Source of the DNA: Chitinophaga ginsengisoli
GTDB taxonomy: Bacteria > Bacteroidota > Bacteroidia > Chitinophagales > Chitinophagaceae
NCBI RefSeq assembly: GCF_003014595.1
Contig: NZ_PYGK01000006.1
Location: 372,001 to 436,000, forward strand
Length of the DNA: 64,000 bases
Direction of reading: 5' to 3'
Shown here: one piece after another, positions 8,958 to 16,052 of the stretch
Numbering within the stretch: position 1 is the stretch's first letter
Layout of the letters: every line of letters starts with the position of its first letter
The notes under the pieces: model-generated
The model's input: only the letters and a program-made list of their open reading frames with translations
Databases searched by the model: none
What the model was told of the DNA's origin: nothing
Translations under genes and position numbers: made by a program

Positions 8958-9290
8958 ATGAAACGTTACTGCCTGGCATTGGACCTGGTGAATGATCCGG
9001 CCCTGATAGCAGAATATGAAGCCTACCATCGTGAGGTATGGCCTGAGATAAAAAAGAGCATTACAGATAGTGGTATCACCAATATGGAGATCTACCGCAT
9101 CATGAACCGTCTCTTTATGATCATGGAGGTGCACGACAGTTTCTCCTTTGAAGCGAAAGGTGCCGCAGATGTTGCCAATCCTAAAGTACAGGAATGGGAG
9201 CAGCTGATGTGGAAGTATCAGCAGGCCCTGCCTGTAGCGAAGCCGGGAGAAAAATGGCTGATGATGGACAGGATCTTTTCACTACATTGA
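8958..9290 (+). CDS. L-fucose/L-rhamnose mutarotase (RhaM family)
   Basis: Small 110-residue protein of the L-rhamnose mutarotase family (alpha/beta ferredoxin-like fold) that interconverts the anomers of 6-deoxy-hexoses. The pattern EYEAYHREVWPEIKKSI near residues 18-34, with its conserved His, and the closing EWEQLMWKYQQALP and MDRIFSLH fit the family. In L-fucose clusters this type serves as fucose mutarotase and feeds the right anomer to the dehydrogenase. Tightly coupled to the FAH hydrolase. Confidence 0.85.
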   Translation: MKRYCLALDLVNDPALIAEYEAYHREVWPEIKKSITDSGITNMEIYRIMNRLFMIMEVHDSFSFEAKGAADVANPKVQEWEQLMWKYQQALPVAKPGEKWLMMDRIFSLH

Positions 9291-9359
9291 TGAAGCGGTA
9301 TAGCAGTAAGGAAGTATAGCTTTATAGCCACTGAAAAGGAAGCTAAACGTTATGAAATA

Positions 9360-10187
9360 ATGATTATAGACGCACACCAGCATTTCTGGCAATATCACCC
9401 TGTAAAGGATGCCTGGATCACTGACGATATGAAAGTGATCCAGGAAGATTTTCTGCCACATCATCTGCAGCCTGTGTTGCAGGAGAATGGTGTGGATGGT
9501 TGTGTAGCTGTACAGGCAGACCAATCGGAAACAGAAACCGATTTTCTGCTTGATCTGGCCGCCCAACACAATTTCATTAAAGGTGTAGTAGGATGGGTGG
9601 ATCTTCGTGCAGATAACCTGTCTGAAAGACTGGAACATTTCAGCCGTTTTGAAAAGCTGAAAGGCTTCAGGCATATTGTACAGGGAGAACCTGATCCTGC
9701 CTTTATACTCAGGAGTGATTTCTGCGAAGGAATACGGGCATTGTCAAAATATAATTTCACTTACGACATACTGGTATATCCGGTACAATTACCCGCTGTT
9801 GCGGCTTTTGTACAGCTGTTCCCTGATCTGCGGCTGGTCATAGATCATATGGCCAAACCCTATTTTAAAACGGGAGATATCAGTGTATGGGAAACGCATA
9901 TGCGTGCAATTGCTGAACATCCGCATGTATACTGTAAGCTAAGCGGACTGGTAACAGAAGCTGACTGGCAAAAATGGGATGCTGCACATTTTGCTCCTTT
10001 CCTGGATGTAGTGCTGGATGCCTTTGGGCCGGAACGCCTGATGTTTGGTTCTGACTGGCCGGTATGTAAACTGGCTGCGAGTTATACAGAAGTAATAGGG
10101 ATTGTTACTGATTATATCAGCCGTCTTTCTGCAGATGAAAAGGCGGGTATTATGGGCGGAAACGCTGTCAGGTTCTACGGTCTGTAG
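9360..10187 (+). CDS. Amidohydrolase-2 family lactonase, probable L-fuconolactonase
   Basis: Amidohydrolase superfamily member of 275 residues. The metal-binding DAHQHFWQY at residue 4, GFRHIVQGEPD, the mid-protein VIDHMAKPYF, CKLSGL and the C-terminal FGSDWPVC match sugar lactonases of the COG3618 group. It would hydrolyse L-fuconolactone, made by the fucose dehydrogenase, to L-fuconate. Starts 69 bases after the mutarotase gene and ends 35 before the second SDR gene. Confidence 0.85.
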   Translation: MIIDAHQHFWQYHPVKDAWITDDMKVIQEDFLPHHLQPVLQENGVDGCVAVQADQSETETDFLLDLAAQHNFIKGVVGWVDLRADNLSERLEHFSRFEKLKGFRHIVQGEPDPAFILRSDFCEGIRALSKYNFTYDILVYPVQLPAVAAFVQLFPDLRLVIDHMAKPYFKTGDISVWETHMRAIAEHPHVYCKLSGLVTEADWQKWDAAHFAPFLDVVLDAFGPERLMFGSDWPVCKLAASYTEVIGIVTDYISRLSADEKAGIMGGNAVRFYGL

Positions 10188-10222
10188 GGCCTTGGTCAAT
10201 TAAAACAATTTAAACGATTCAC

Positions 10223-11005
10223 ATGGATCTGGGATTAAAAGATAAAGTATTTATAGTTACAGGTGGCGCTAAAGGTATTGGTGAAGCGATCTCCAGACTG
10301 ATCGCTGCAGAAGGTGGTATTGCCGTGATCGCGGGTAGAAGCACAGAAGACAACAATAAAACAGCCGCTGCTATCACCGCTGCTGGTGGTAAAGCCGTTG
10401 AAGTGACAGCCGAACTGGGAGAAGCAGCAGCCTGTAAAAAGGTGATAGATTTCACTGTTGAAAAATATGGCCGCATCGATGGCTTAGTGAATAACGCAGG
10501 TGTGAATGATGGTGTAGGTCTGGAGAGCGGTAGTCCGGAGAAGTTCATGGCATCATTGCAGAAGAACATCTCTCACTATTACAACCTGGCGCATTATGCA
10601 TTACCTTATCTGAAAGCTACTAAAGGTAATATCGTGAATATCGGTTCCAAAGTAGCAGATACAGGTCAGGGTAATACCTCCGGTTATGCAGCGTCCAAAG
10701 GTGGTATCAACGCGCTGACCCGCGAGTGGGCTGTAGAGCTGATCCCTTACGGCATCCGCGTAAATACGGTGATCCCTGCTGAAGTATGGACGCCACTGTA
10801 TGAAACCTGGATCAACTCTTTACCGAATCCACAGGAGAAACTGGCTTCCATCGTAGCCAAGATCCCGTTTGAAAAACGTATGACCACTTCAGAGGAGATC
10901 GCTAATATGACAGTGTTCCTTTTGTCAAATGTGTCATCCCATACCACTGGTCAGATCGTGTACGTAGATGGTGGTTACACTCATCTGGACAGGTCTGTCA
11001 GCTAG
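10223..11005 (+). CDS. SDR dehydrogenase, probable L-fucose dehydrogenase
   Basis: Short-chain dehydrogenase of 260 residues with TGGAKGIG at about 15, NNAGVND near 91, catalytic Ser in NIGSKVADTG and Tyr/Lys in GYAASKGG. The stretch VNTVIPAEVWTPLYETWI is like L-fucose dehydrogenases and the mammalian HSD17B14 group, which oxidise L-fucose to its lactone. Its place between the lactonase and FucP genes supports the same role. Confidence 0.82.
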   Translation: MDLGLKDKVFIVTGGAKGIGEAISRLIAAEGGIAVIAGRSTEDNNKTAAAITAAGGKAVEVTAELGEAAACKKVIDFTVEKYGRIDGLVNNAGVNDGVGLESGSPEKFMASLQKNISHYYNLAHYALPYLKATKGNIVNIGSKVADTGQGNTSGYAASKGGINALTREWAVELIPYGIRVNTVIPAEVWTPLYETWINSLPNPQEKLASIVAKIPFEKRMTTSEEIANMTVFLLSNVSSHTTGQIVYVDGGYTHLDRSVS

Positions 11006-11041
11006 TTGCCAACAGCAATTTTCATCATATAAATATTACAT

Positions 11042-12340
11042 ATGGCCGGAGCCGCAATGCCCACTTCCACAGTTAAGGCAAACACTGATACAAAAAAGAG
11101 TTACCTGTTCCCATTCATACTGGTAACCAGTTTATTTTTTCTATGGGCGCTGATCCACAACATGAGCCCTATTCTTATTCCACACCTGAAAAAGGCTTGT
11201 CAGTTGTCAGACATGCAGTCTGCGTTTATTGACTCTGCCGTCTTTGCTGCCTACTTCCTGATGGCATTGCCGGCAGGAGCGGTAATGAAGAAGTTTGGAT
11301 ATAAGGCGGGTATCATCCTCGGATTGAGCCTGTATGCATTGGGCGCTTTTTTGTTTATTCCGGCCGCAAGTACCCGTGAATATAGTTTCTTCCTGGGAGC
11401 ACTGTTTATCATTGCAACTGGCCTGACTTTCCTGGAAACAGCTGCCAATCCTTATGTGTCTGTATTGGGCAGTCCGGAAACGGCTACTACACGTCTGAAC
11501 CTGGCACAGTCATTCAACGGTGTAGGAGCGATGATCGCGCCGATATTAGGTGCAAAGTTCATCCTCTCCGGTACAGAGCTGAGCAAAGCACAGCTCACGG
11601 CAATGTCGCCAGATGCATTACAACATTACCTTGTCGGCGAAGCCAGCACTGTGAAGATGCCATACCTCATCATCGGTATCATCGTATTGCTGATCGCAGT
11701 ACTGTTTGTGATCACAAAAATGCCGGAGGTAACAGAACAGGAAGATACAAGCATAGATGCAACAGCAGGCGAAAAAGGCAGCATCTTCAGACACCGTCAC
11801 CTCATTGCTGCTGTAGTGGCCATGTTCTTTTATATCGGAGGACAGGTAGGGGTGAATGCTTTCTTCATCCGTTTTGCAAAGTATACAGCCGGGATAGGAG
11901 AGAAAGAGGCTGCCGTATTGTTAGGCTCTGTAGCGGGCTTAGGTTTCATGGTGGGACGTTTCTTCGGTACATTCCTGATGCGTACTATTAAACCGCAGAT
12001 ATTGCTGACACTGTACGGTGCTATCAATGTCGGATTGATCCTGATCGCAATGACCACCAAAGGACAGGTAGCCGTATGGACCGTACTGGCAGTACCGTTC
12101 TTCATGTCTATCATGTTCCCGACCATCTTCTCACTGGGTATTAAAGGCCTGGGAGGAGATACCAAATTCGGCTCTTCACTGATCATCATGTCTATCGTAG
12201 GCGGGGCTGTTTTCCCTCCACTGATGGGATTGATCTCTGATAATTCCAATATCCAGATGGCGTATATTCTGCCGCTGATATGTTTTGCGGTAGTGGTGTG
12301 GTTTGGAACGAAGGGGTATAAGCTGGATAAAGCACACTAA
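11042..12340 (+). CDS. fucP: L-fucose:H+ symporter FucP-like (MFS)
   Basis: Major facilitator transporter of 432 residues with about twelve hydrophobic segments, close in size to Escherichia coli FucP. LFFLWALIHNMSPILIPHLKKA near residues 36-57 and FLETAANPYVSVLG near 133 are FucP-family hallmarks; the acidic residues in AFIDSAVFAAYF and ETAANPY match the Asp and Glu essential in FucP. It probably imports L-fucose across the inner membrane. Last gene of the operon, followed by a terminator. Related sugars taken by FHS-family porters cannot be excluded. Confidence 0.88.
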   Translation: MAGAAMPTSTVKANTDTKKSYLFPFILVTSLFFLWALIHNMSPILIPHLKKACQLSDMQSAFIDSAVFAAYFLMALPAGAVMKKFGYKAGIILGLSLYALGAFLFIPAASTREYSFFLGALFIIATGLTFLETAANPYVSVLGSPETATTRLNLAQSFNGVGAMIAPILGAKFILSGTELSKAQLTAMSPDALQHYLVGEASTVKMPYLIIGIIVLLIAVLFVITKMPEVTEQEDTSIDATAGEKGSIFRHRHLIAAVVAMFFYIGGQVGVNAFFIRFAKYTAGIGEKEAAVLLGSVAGLGFMVGRFFGTFLMRTIKPQILLTLYGAINVGLILIAMTTKGQVAVWTVLAVPFFMSIMFPTIFSLGIKGLGGDTKFGSSLIIMSIVGGAVFPPLMGLISDNSNIQMAYILPLICFAVVVWFGTKGYKLDKAH

Positions 12341-12363
12341 TAAACGATTAAATAGTTCAGGAG

Positions 12364-12390
12364 AAGGGTGTCAGTGATGGCACCCTTTTT
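12364..12390 (+). terminator. Terminator of the fucose operon
   Basis: Stem of 9 bp (12364-12372 with 12379-12387, one wobble), 6-base loop, T run from 12386, starting 24 bases after the fucP stop. Confidence 0.8.
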
Positions 12391-12418
12391 ATTTTGATAA
12401 TGTATGGACGATTTGTCT

Positions 12419-12841
12419 CTATTTTTCCAGTATAACCTTAATAGCTTGACCAATTTCTGTAGGAGCTCGAATGCCGTCATTCTCCTTTAGTAAATCTCCT
12501 ATTTGATTTATTTTGTTTAAAAGCACTTCACGTCTCGCAGCAATACGCCCAGAGTTTCTGTCTGAAGGACTGGCTTCCTTTAATAAAGCTTTAATATTTG
12601 CTGGAATAACATCGCCAATTTTTCCTACTGGTCGAATCTGGGTAACATTTTTGTTGCGGGAAGGAGCGCTACTAAATCTTTCCTGATCACCTTCCGGAAG
12701 CCGTTGTGCATTATCATTTATCCTCTTTTCTGCTTGATCAGGAGGGATCGCACTTTTAACGATATCGGCGATAAGAAATCTGATCTCATTGCGATATCGC
12801 AGTCGAAAATGAATGGCTTCATCGAGTATAAATGTTTGCAT
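12419..12841 (-). CDS. Hypothetical protein, no recognised family
   Basis: A 140-residue ORF I cannot assign. It has no signal peptide or membrane segment. The sequence is rich in charged residues and in Ile/Asn/Arg (RYRNEIRFLIADIVKSAIPP, then EKRINDNAQRLPEGDQERF), and the C-terminal half looks alpha-helical. The local base composition is more AT-rich than the neighbouring operon, which may hint at recent acquisition. It lies alone between the fucose-operon terminator and the cupin gene. That it is a real gene is likely but not certain. Confidence 0.5.
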   Translation of the reverse strand: MQTFILDEAIHFRLRYRNEIRFLIADIVKSAIPPDQAEKRINDNAQRLPEGDQERFSSAPSRNKNVTQIRPVGKIGDVIPANIKALLKEASPSDRNSGRIAARREVLLNKINQIGDLLKENDGIRAPTEIGQAIKVILEK

Positions 12842-12885
12842 GTCGTAAAATTAGAGTATGTGGAAATAGGATATTACGTCGTAAA

Positions 12886-12918
12886 AAAAGCTTCCAGGTA
12901 CTCACCTGAAAGCTTTTT
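12886..12918 (-). terminator. Terminator of the cupin gene
   Basis: Arms 12886-12899 and 12904-12917 pair 13 of 14 positions around a 4-base loop, with A run on the left and T run on the right, so it can act on either strand. It lies 21 bases beyond the 3' end of the minus-strand cupin gene. Confidence 0.75.
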
Positions 12919-12938
12919 ACATCAACTTAAAACCCACT

Positions 12939-13349
12939 TCACTTCGCCAACACTACTAACGGCTTCCCCTTCTCCACTATATACGTCGCCAGCTCTTTCG
13001 CCTCCACATTCCCTACATTCTTCACCTCATGCTTTACGCCATAAGGTATAAACAACACATCCCCTGTTTTAAGCGTCACCGACGCCTTACCTTCAAGCCT
13101 ATACTCCAACACACCTTCAGTTACATAAATAATTTCCTCTCCCGGATGACTATGCTTAGGAGCTGTTACTCCCGGCTTAAAATCCACCAGCACCTGTACT
13201 GCTTCACGTCCGGGAATGCTGAGATCATGCTGTTGGAGATCTTTTCGGCCGAGACCCTTCAACTGTGCACTGGCAGAATCAGGTATAATTAAAGCTGCTG
13301 CCATAACTACTGCGACTATCGCGCTTGCAAGAATATTATGTTGTTTCAT
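12939..13349 (-). CDS. Secreted cupin-domain protein
   Basis: A 136-residue protein with a signal peptide (hydrophobic core IVAVVMAAALII, cleavage near SASAQ) and one cupin beta-barrel. Metal-site residues are visible in the first motif (KHSHPGEEIIYVTEG, with two His and a Glu) and the second (PYGVKHEV). Likely periplasmic or exported. Single-cupin proteins of this kind have many functions, so no substrate is proposed. It lies alone, with its own terminator. Confidence 0.82.
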   Translation of the reverse strand: MKQHNILASAIVAVVMAAALIIPDSASAQLKGLGRKDLQQHDLSIPGREAVQVLVDFKPGVTAPKHSHPGEEIIYVTEGVLEYRLEGKASVTLKTGDVLFIPYGVKHEVKNVGNVEAKELATYIVEKGKPLVVLAK

Positions 13350-13467
13350 GTGTTAGATTTTTAAAAGATTATACTGTAAAGGTATAGCCATTACATAGCC
13401 CTGAACAGTGCCATTTGGTGTGGTGGACAACATTCACCGTGAAATAGTCATTCTACCCCTTAAAACA

Positions 13468-13498
13468 GCAAAAGCCTCCGGGAAACTATCCGGAGGCC
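13468..13498 (-). terminator. Terminator of the methyltransferase gene
   Basis: Arms GCCTCCGG (13474-13481) and CCGGAGGC (13490-13497) with an 8-base loop; on the minus strand a T-rich stretch follows. It is about 20 bases downstream of the methyltransferase stop. Confidence 0.65.
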
Positions 13499-13520
13499 TT
13501 TGTCAAAGAGAGGTGGTCAG

Positions 13521-14099
13521 TTATTTCTTCACCGCAATAATAATTCCCGTTGCCCACACCATTTTGGTGAGTAACAAGTCTTCTCTTGCTTCGAGGTCTT
13601 TTATCAGCTGTGTCACTTTCTCCGCGTGTCCTTCCGGCCAGTTGGGTTGTGGCAGCATATCGTCGATAATGTAAAGTCCCCCTTTATTGAGCATGGTCAG
13701 CGTTTCTTCCAGCATCATGTATTTGCCTGGCCAGGTATCTGCGAAGATGTAGTCAAACTTCCTGCGCTTGTTTTCCTTCAGCCACTCGTTGCCATCGGCC
13801 TGTACGAGTTTTAGCCGCTTGTCATCGCTTAAAAACTGTTTGGCGATATCCAGGAATTCTGCGGTATTATCTACAGAAATAAGGGTGCTTTCTTTATCCA
13901 TTCCATCCAGTATCCAGGAGGTGGACAAGCCGGTACCTGTGCCCAGTTCAAGAAAGCTGCCATAGGGTTTGGATGTTGCCAGCGTGCGGAGCAGGGAGCA
14001 GGTCAGCTGGTCGGAGGCCATAGTGAATCCGGAGGCGTTCGTCGCATCGGCAATGTACTGATAGTGTTCTGGGAATTGCTGTAATATGTCTTCTGTCAT
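13521..14099 (-). CDS. Class I SAM-dependent O-methyltransferase-like protein
   Basis: 192 residues with a Rossmann methyltransferase core: FLELGTGTGLSTSWILDGM near residue 38 is motif I, STLISVDNTAEF carries the acidic ribose-binding residue, and FDYIFADTWPGKY and GGLYIIDDMLPQPNW fit later motifs. It resembles the O-methyltransferase (catechol/caffeoyl-CoA) type with DxxP-like features. It is transcribed away from the MbnP-like gene, 62 bases apart. Substrate unknown. Confidence 0.8.
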   Translation of the reverse strand: MTEDILQQFPEHYQYIADATNASGFTMASDQLTCSLLRTLATSKPYGSFLELGTGTGLSTSWILDGMDKESTLISVDNTAEFLDIAKQFLSDDKRLKLVQADGNEWLKENKRRKFDYIFADTWPGKYMMLEETLTMLNKGGLYIIDDMLPQPNWPEGHAEKVTQLIKDLEAREDLLLTKMVWATGIIIAVKK

Positions 14100-14161
14100 G
14101 GGTTATGATGTTAATTCGTCTTTCAACAAGGTAATAAAAAAAATCGCTTACTTTCGATATT

Positions 14162-14887
14162 ATGAACCGTCTCTTAATACTGATATTCCTGTTTATGGCC
14201 TCGGGCACCGCTGCACAGCAGGTACAGCTGGAAATCAGTCATGTAGTAGCCGGCCAACCCATGCAGCTGCGGACAGCTACCTATACCAATGCCGCTGGTG
14301 ATACTTTTAATATTACCCTGTTCAAATACTATCTCAGTAATTTCTCGCTGGTAACTGCTGACGGCAAAAAGACGGCACTAACACCGGCTTATTTCCTGGT
14401 GAACGAAGATAGCGTTGCTTCAAAGAAGATATTACTGTCACAGTGCCCGGAGGGGGAATATACGCAGCTGTCTTTTATGATAGGTGTGGATAGTGTGTTG
14501 AATTTCAGCGGCCCCCAGGATGGTGCATTGGATCCCTTGCATGGGATGTTCTGGACCTGGAATAGTGGGTATATCATGGCAAAACTGGAAGGCACATCGC
14601 CATCCTCCCGCCTGCCCAATCATATGCTGCAATTTCATATTGGCGGATATAGGGCTCCTCATGTTACCCAGCGGATGGTGACCCTAACCCTGCCTTCGCC
14701 CCTGCGGACGGGTCCACAACATAAGTCCCAGGTTGTTTTGCAGGCAGATGCCATGGCCTGGTTCAACGGTGCTAACCAGGTCAGCTTCCGGCAGATGCCG
14801 GGTTTTATGACACCTGGCACGCCGGCCGATCGTATTGCAGATAATTATCAGCACATGTTTTCCGTTAAAAAGATTGTAAACCAATAA
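14162..14887 (+). CDS. MbnP-like protein
   Basis: Periplasmic or surface protein of 241 residues with a signal peptide (LLILIFLFMASGTAAQ). The segment GALDPLHGMFWTWNSGYI (about 121-138) is the hallmark of the MbnP family; W131 and W133 are conserved. In the methanotroph system, MbnP has a tryptophan oxidised to kynurenine by the di-heme partner MbnH, creating a copper site. Here the next gene, only 4 bases on, encodes such a partner, so the pair is very likely functional. There is no methanobactin precursor visible nearby. Role in copper handling is inferred. Confidence 0.85.
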   Translation: MNRLLILIFLFMASGTAAQQVQLEISHVVAGQPMQLRTATYTNAAGDTFNITLFKYYLSNFSLVTADGKKTALTPAYFLVNEDSVASKKILLSQCPEGEYTQLSFMIGVDSVLNFSGPQDGALDPLHGMFWTWNSGYIMAKLEGTSPSSRLPNHMLQFHIGGYRAPHVTQRMVTLTLPSPLRTGPQHKSQVVLQADAMAWFNGANQVSFRQMPGFMTPGTPADRIADNYQHMFSVKKIVNQ

Positions 14888-14891
14888 GCCA

Positions 14892-15950
14892 ATGTTCCGG
14901 AAAGCGGCATATATCCTTTTCGCCTTCTGCCTGTGGTTATGGATCGTAGGAAGGAACCGGCATGCGTTGACCGCTCATTCCCCGGCTGTGGAGTACTACC
15001 AGTTGAAACTACCGGATAGCCTGCCACCCCCCGTATATGATTTTAAGAATAACCCGCTTACCAAAGAGGGCATTGCCCTGGGAAGACATCTGTTCTACGA
15101 CCCGAAGCTATCCGTTGACAGCTCGATTTCCTGCGGTTTCTGCCATCAGCAGTTTGCTGCTTTCGGGCATTTTGACCATGCCATCAGTCATGGGGTGCTG
15201 GGCAGGACGGGTAATCGCTCCGTACCGGCATTGTTCAACCTGATCTGGCAGAAAGACTTCATGTGGGATGGGGGCGTGAATCACCTCGATATTCAGCCTT
15301 TAACGCCCATTACAGACGAGAATGAGATGGGAATGGATCTTGGAGTGCTCATTAAACGTTTGCAGGGAAATAAGACCTACAGGAAGCTTTTTAAAGCGGC
15401 TTATGGCACAGAGGAGGTGACCAGTCAGCGCTTGTTTAAAGCGCTATCCCAGTTCGTTGTTACCATGATCTCTTTTGAATCAAAATATGATAGTGTGATG
15501 CGCCGGGAACCGGGAGTGACTTTTACGGCGGAAGAACAAGGTGGATACAGAACATTCACCCAGAAATGCGCCAGCTGCCATAAACCGCCTTTCTTTACGG
15601 ATTACAGCATACGGAATAACGGCCTGCCTTACCTGCCTTCCATGAATGATGTGGGCAGAATGCGTATCACCAACAATACAGCCGATTACCTGAAGTTTAA
15701 AGTCCCTTCCCTGCGTAATGTGCTGGTCAGTGCTCCCTATATGCATGACGGCAGATTCTTCGATATTTTCCAGGTCTTTGCCATGTACGATCATGGGCAG
15801 CAAAAAGGGAACACCATTGATCCTCTTGTGAAGAATGGTATTCCCCTGACAGAAAAAGAACAGCGACAGCTGTATATGTTCCTGAATACGTTGACAGATA
15901 AAAAGTTCCTGAGCAATAAGGAACTAAGCGAAGTGCTGATCACTGATTAA
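14892..15950 (+). CDS. Di-heme cytochrome c peroxidase-family protein, MbnH-like
   Basis: 352-residue di-heme protein of the bacterial cytochrome c peroxidase/MauG group. An N-terminal hydrophobic stretch (AAYILFAFCLWLWIVG) should export or anchor it. Two heme c sites are present: CGFCH at 81-85 and CASCH at 226-230; other family marks are GRHLFYDPKLS, MWDGGVNHLDIQPL and PYMHDGRF. Because it follows the MbnP-like gene by 4 bases, the best reading is MbnH, which makes a high-valent bis-iron(IV) state and modifies a tryptophan of MbnP. A plain hydrogen-peroxide peroxidase is the alternative. Confidence 0.87.
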   Translation: MFRKAAYILFAFCLWLWIVGRNRHALTAHSPAVEYYQLKLPDSLPPPVYDFKNNPLTKEGIALGRHLFYDPKLSVDSSISCGFCHQQFAAFGHFDHAISHGVLGRTGNRSVPALFNLIWQKDFMWDGGVNHLDIQPLTPITDENEMGMDLGVLIKRLQGNKTYRKLFKAAYGTEEVTSQRLFKALSQFVVTMISFESKYDSVMRREPGVTFTAEEQGGYRTFTQKCASCHKPPFFTDYSIRNNGLPYLPSMNDVGRMRITNNTADYLKFKVPSLRNVLVSAPYMHDGRFFDIFQVFAMYDHGQQKGNTIDPLVKNGIPLTEKEQRQLYMFLNTLTDKKFLSNKELSEVLITD

Positions 15951-16052
15951 AACGGCCGATGCTGTTTGGACATTTTCACAAAACAACTGTTTATCGTTTC
16001 ATTGCCCTTAGGAGAACAACAACATTGCTGCTTCTCCAACCGTAGTTGCATT

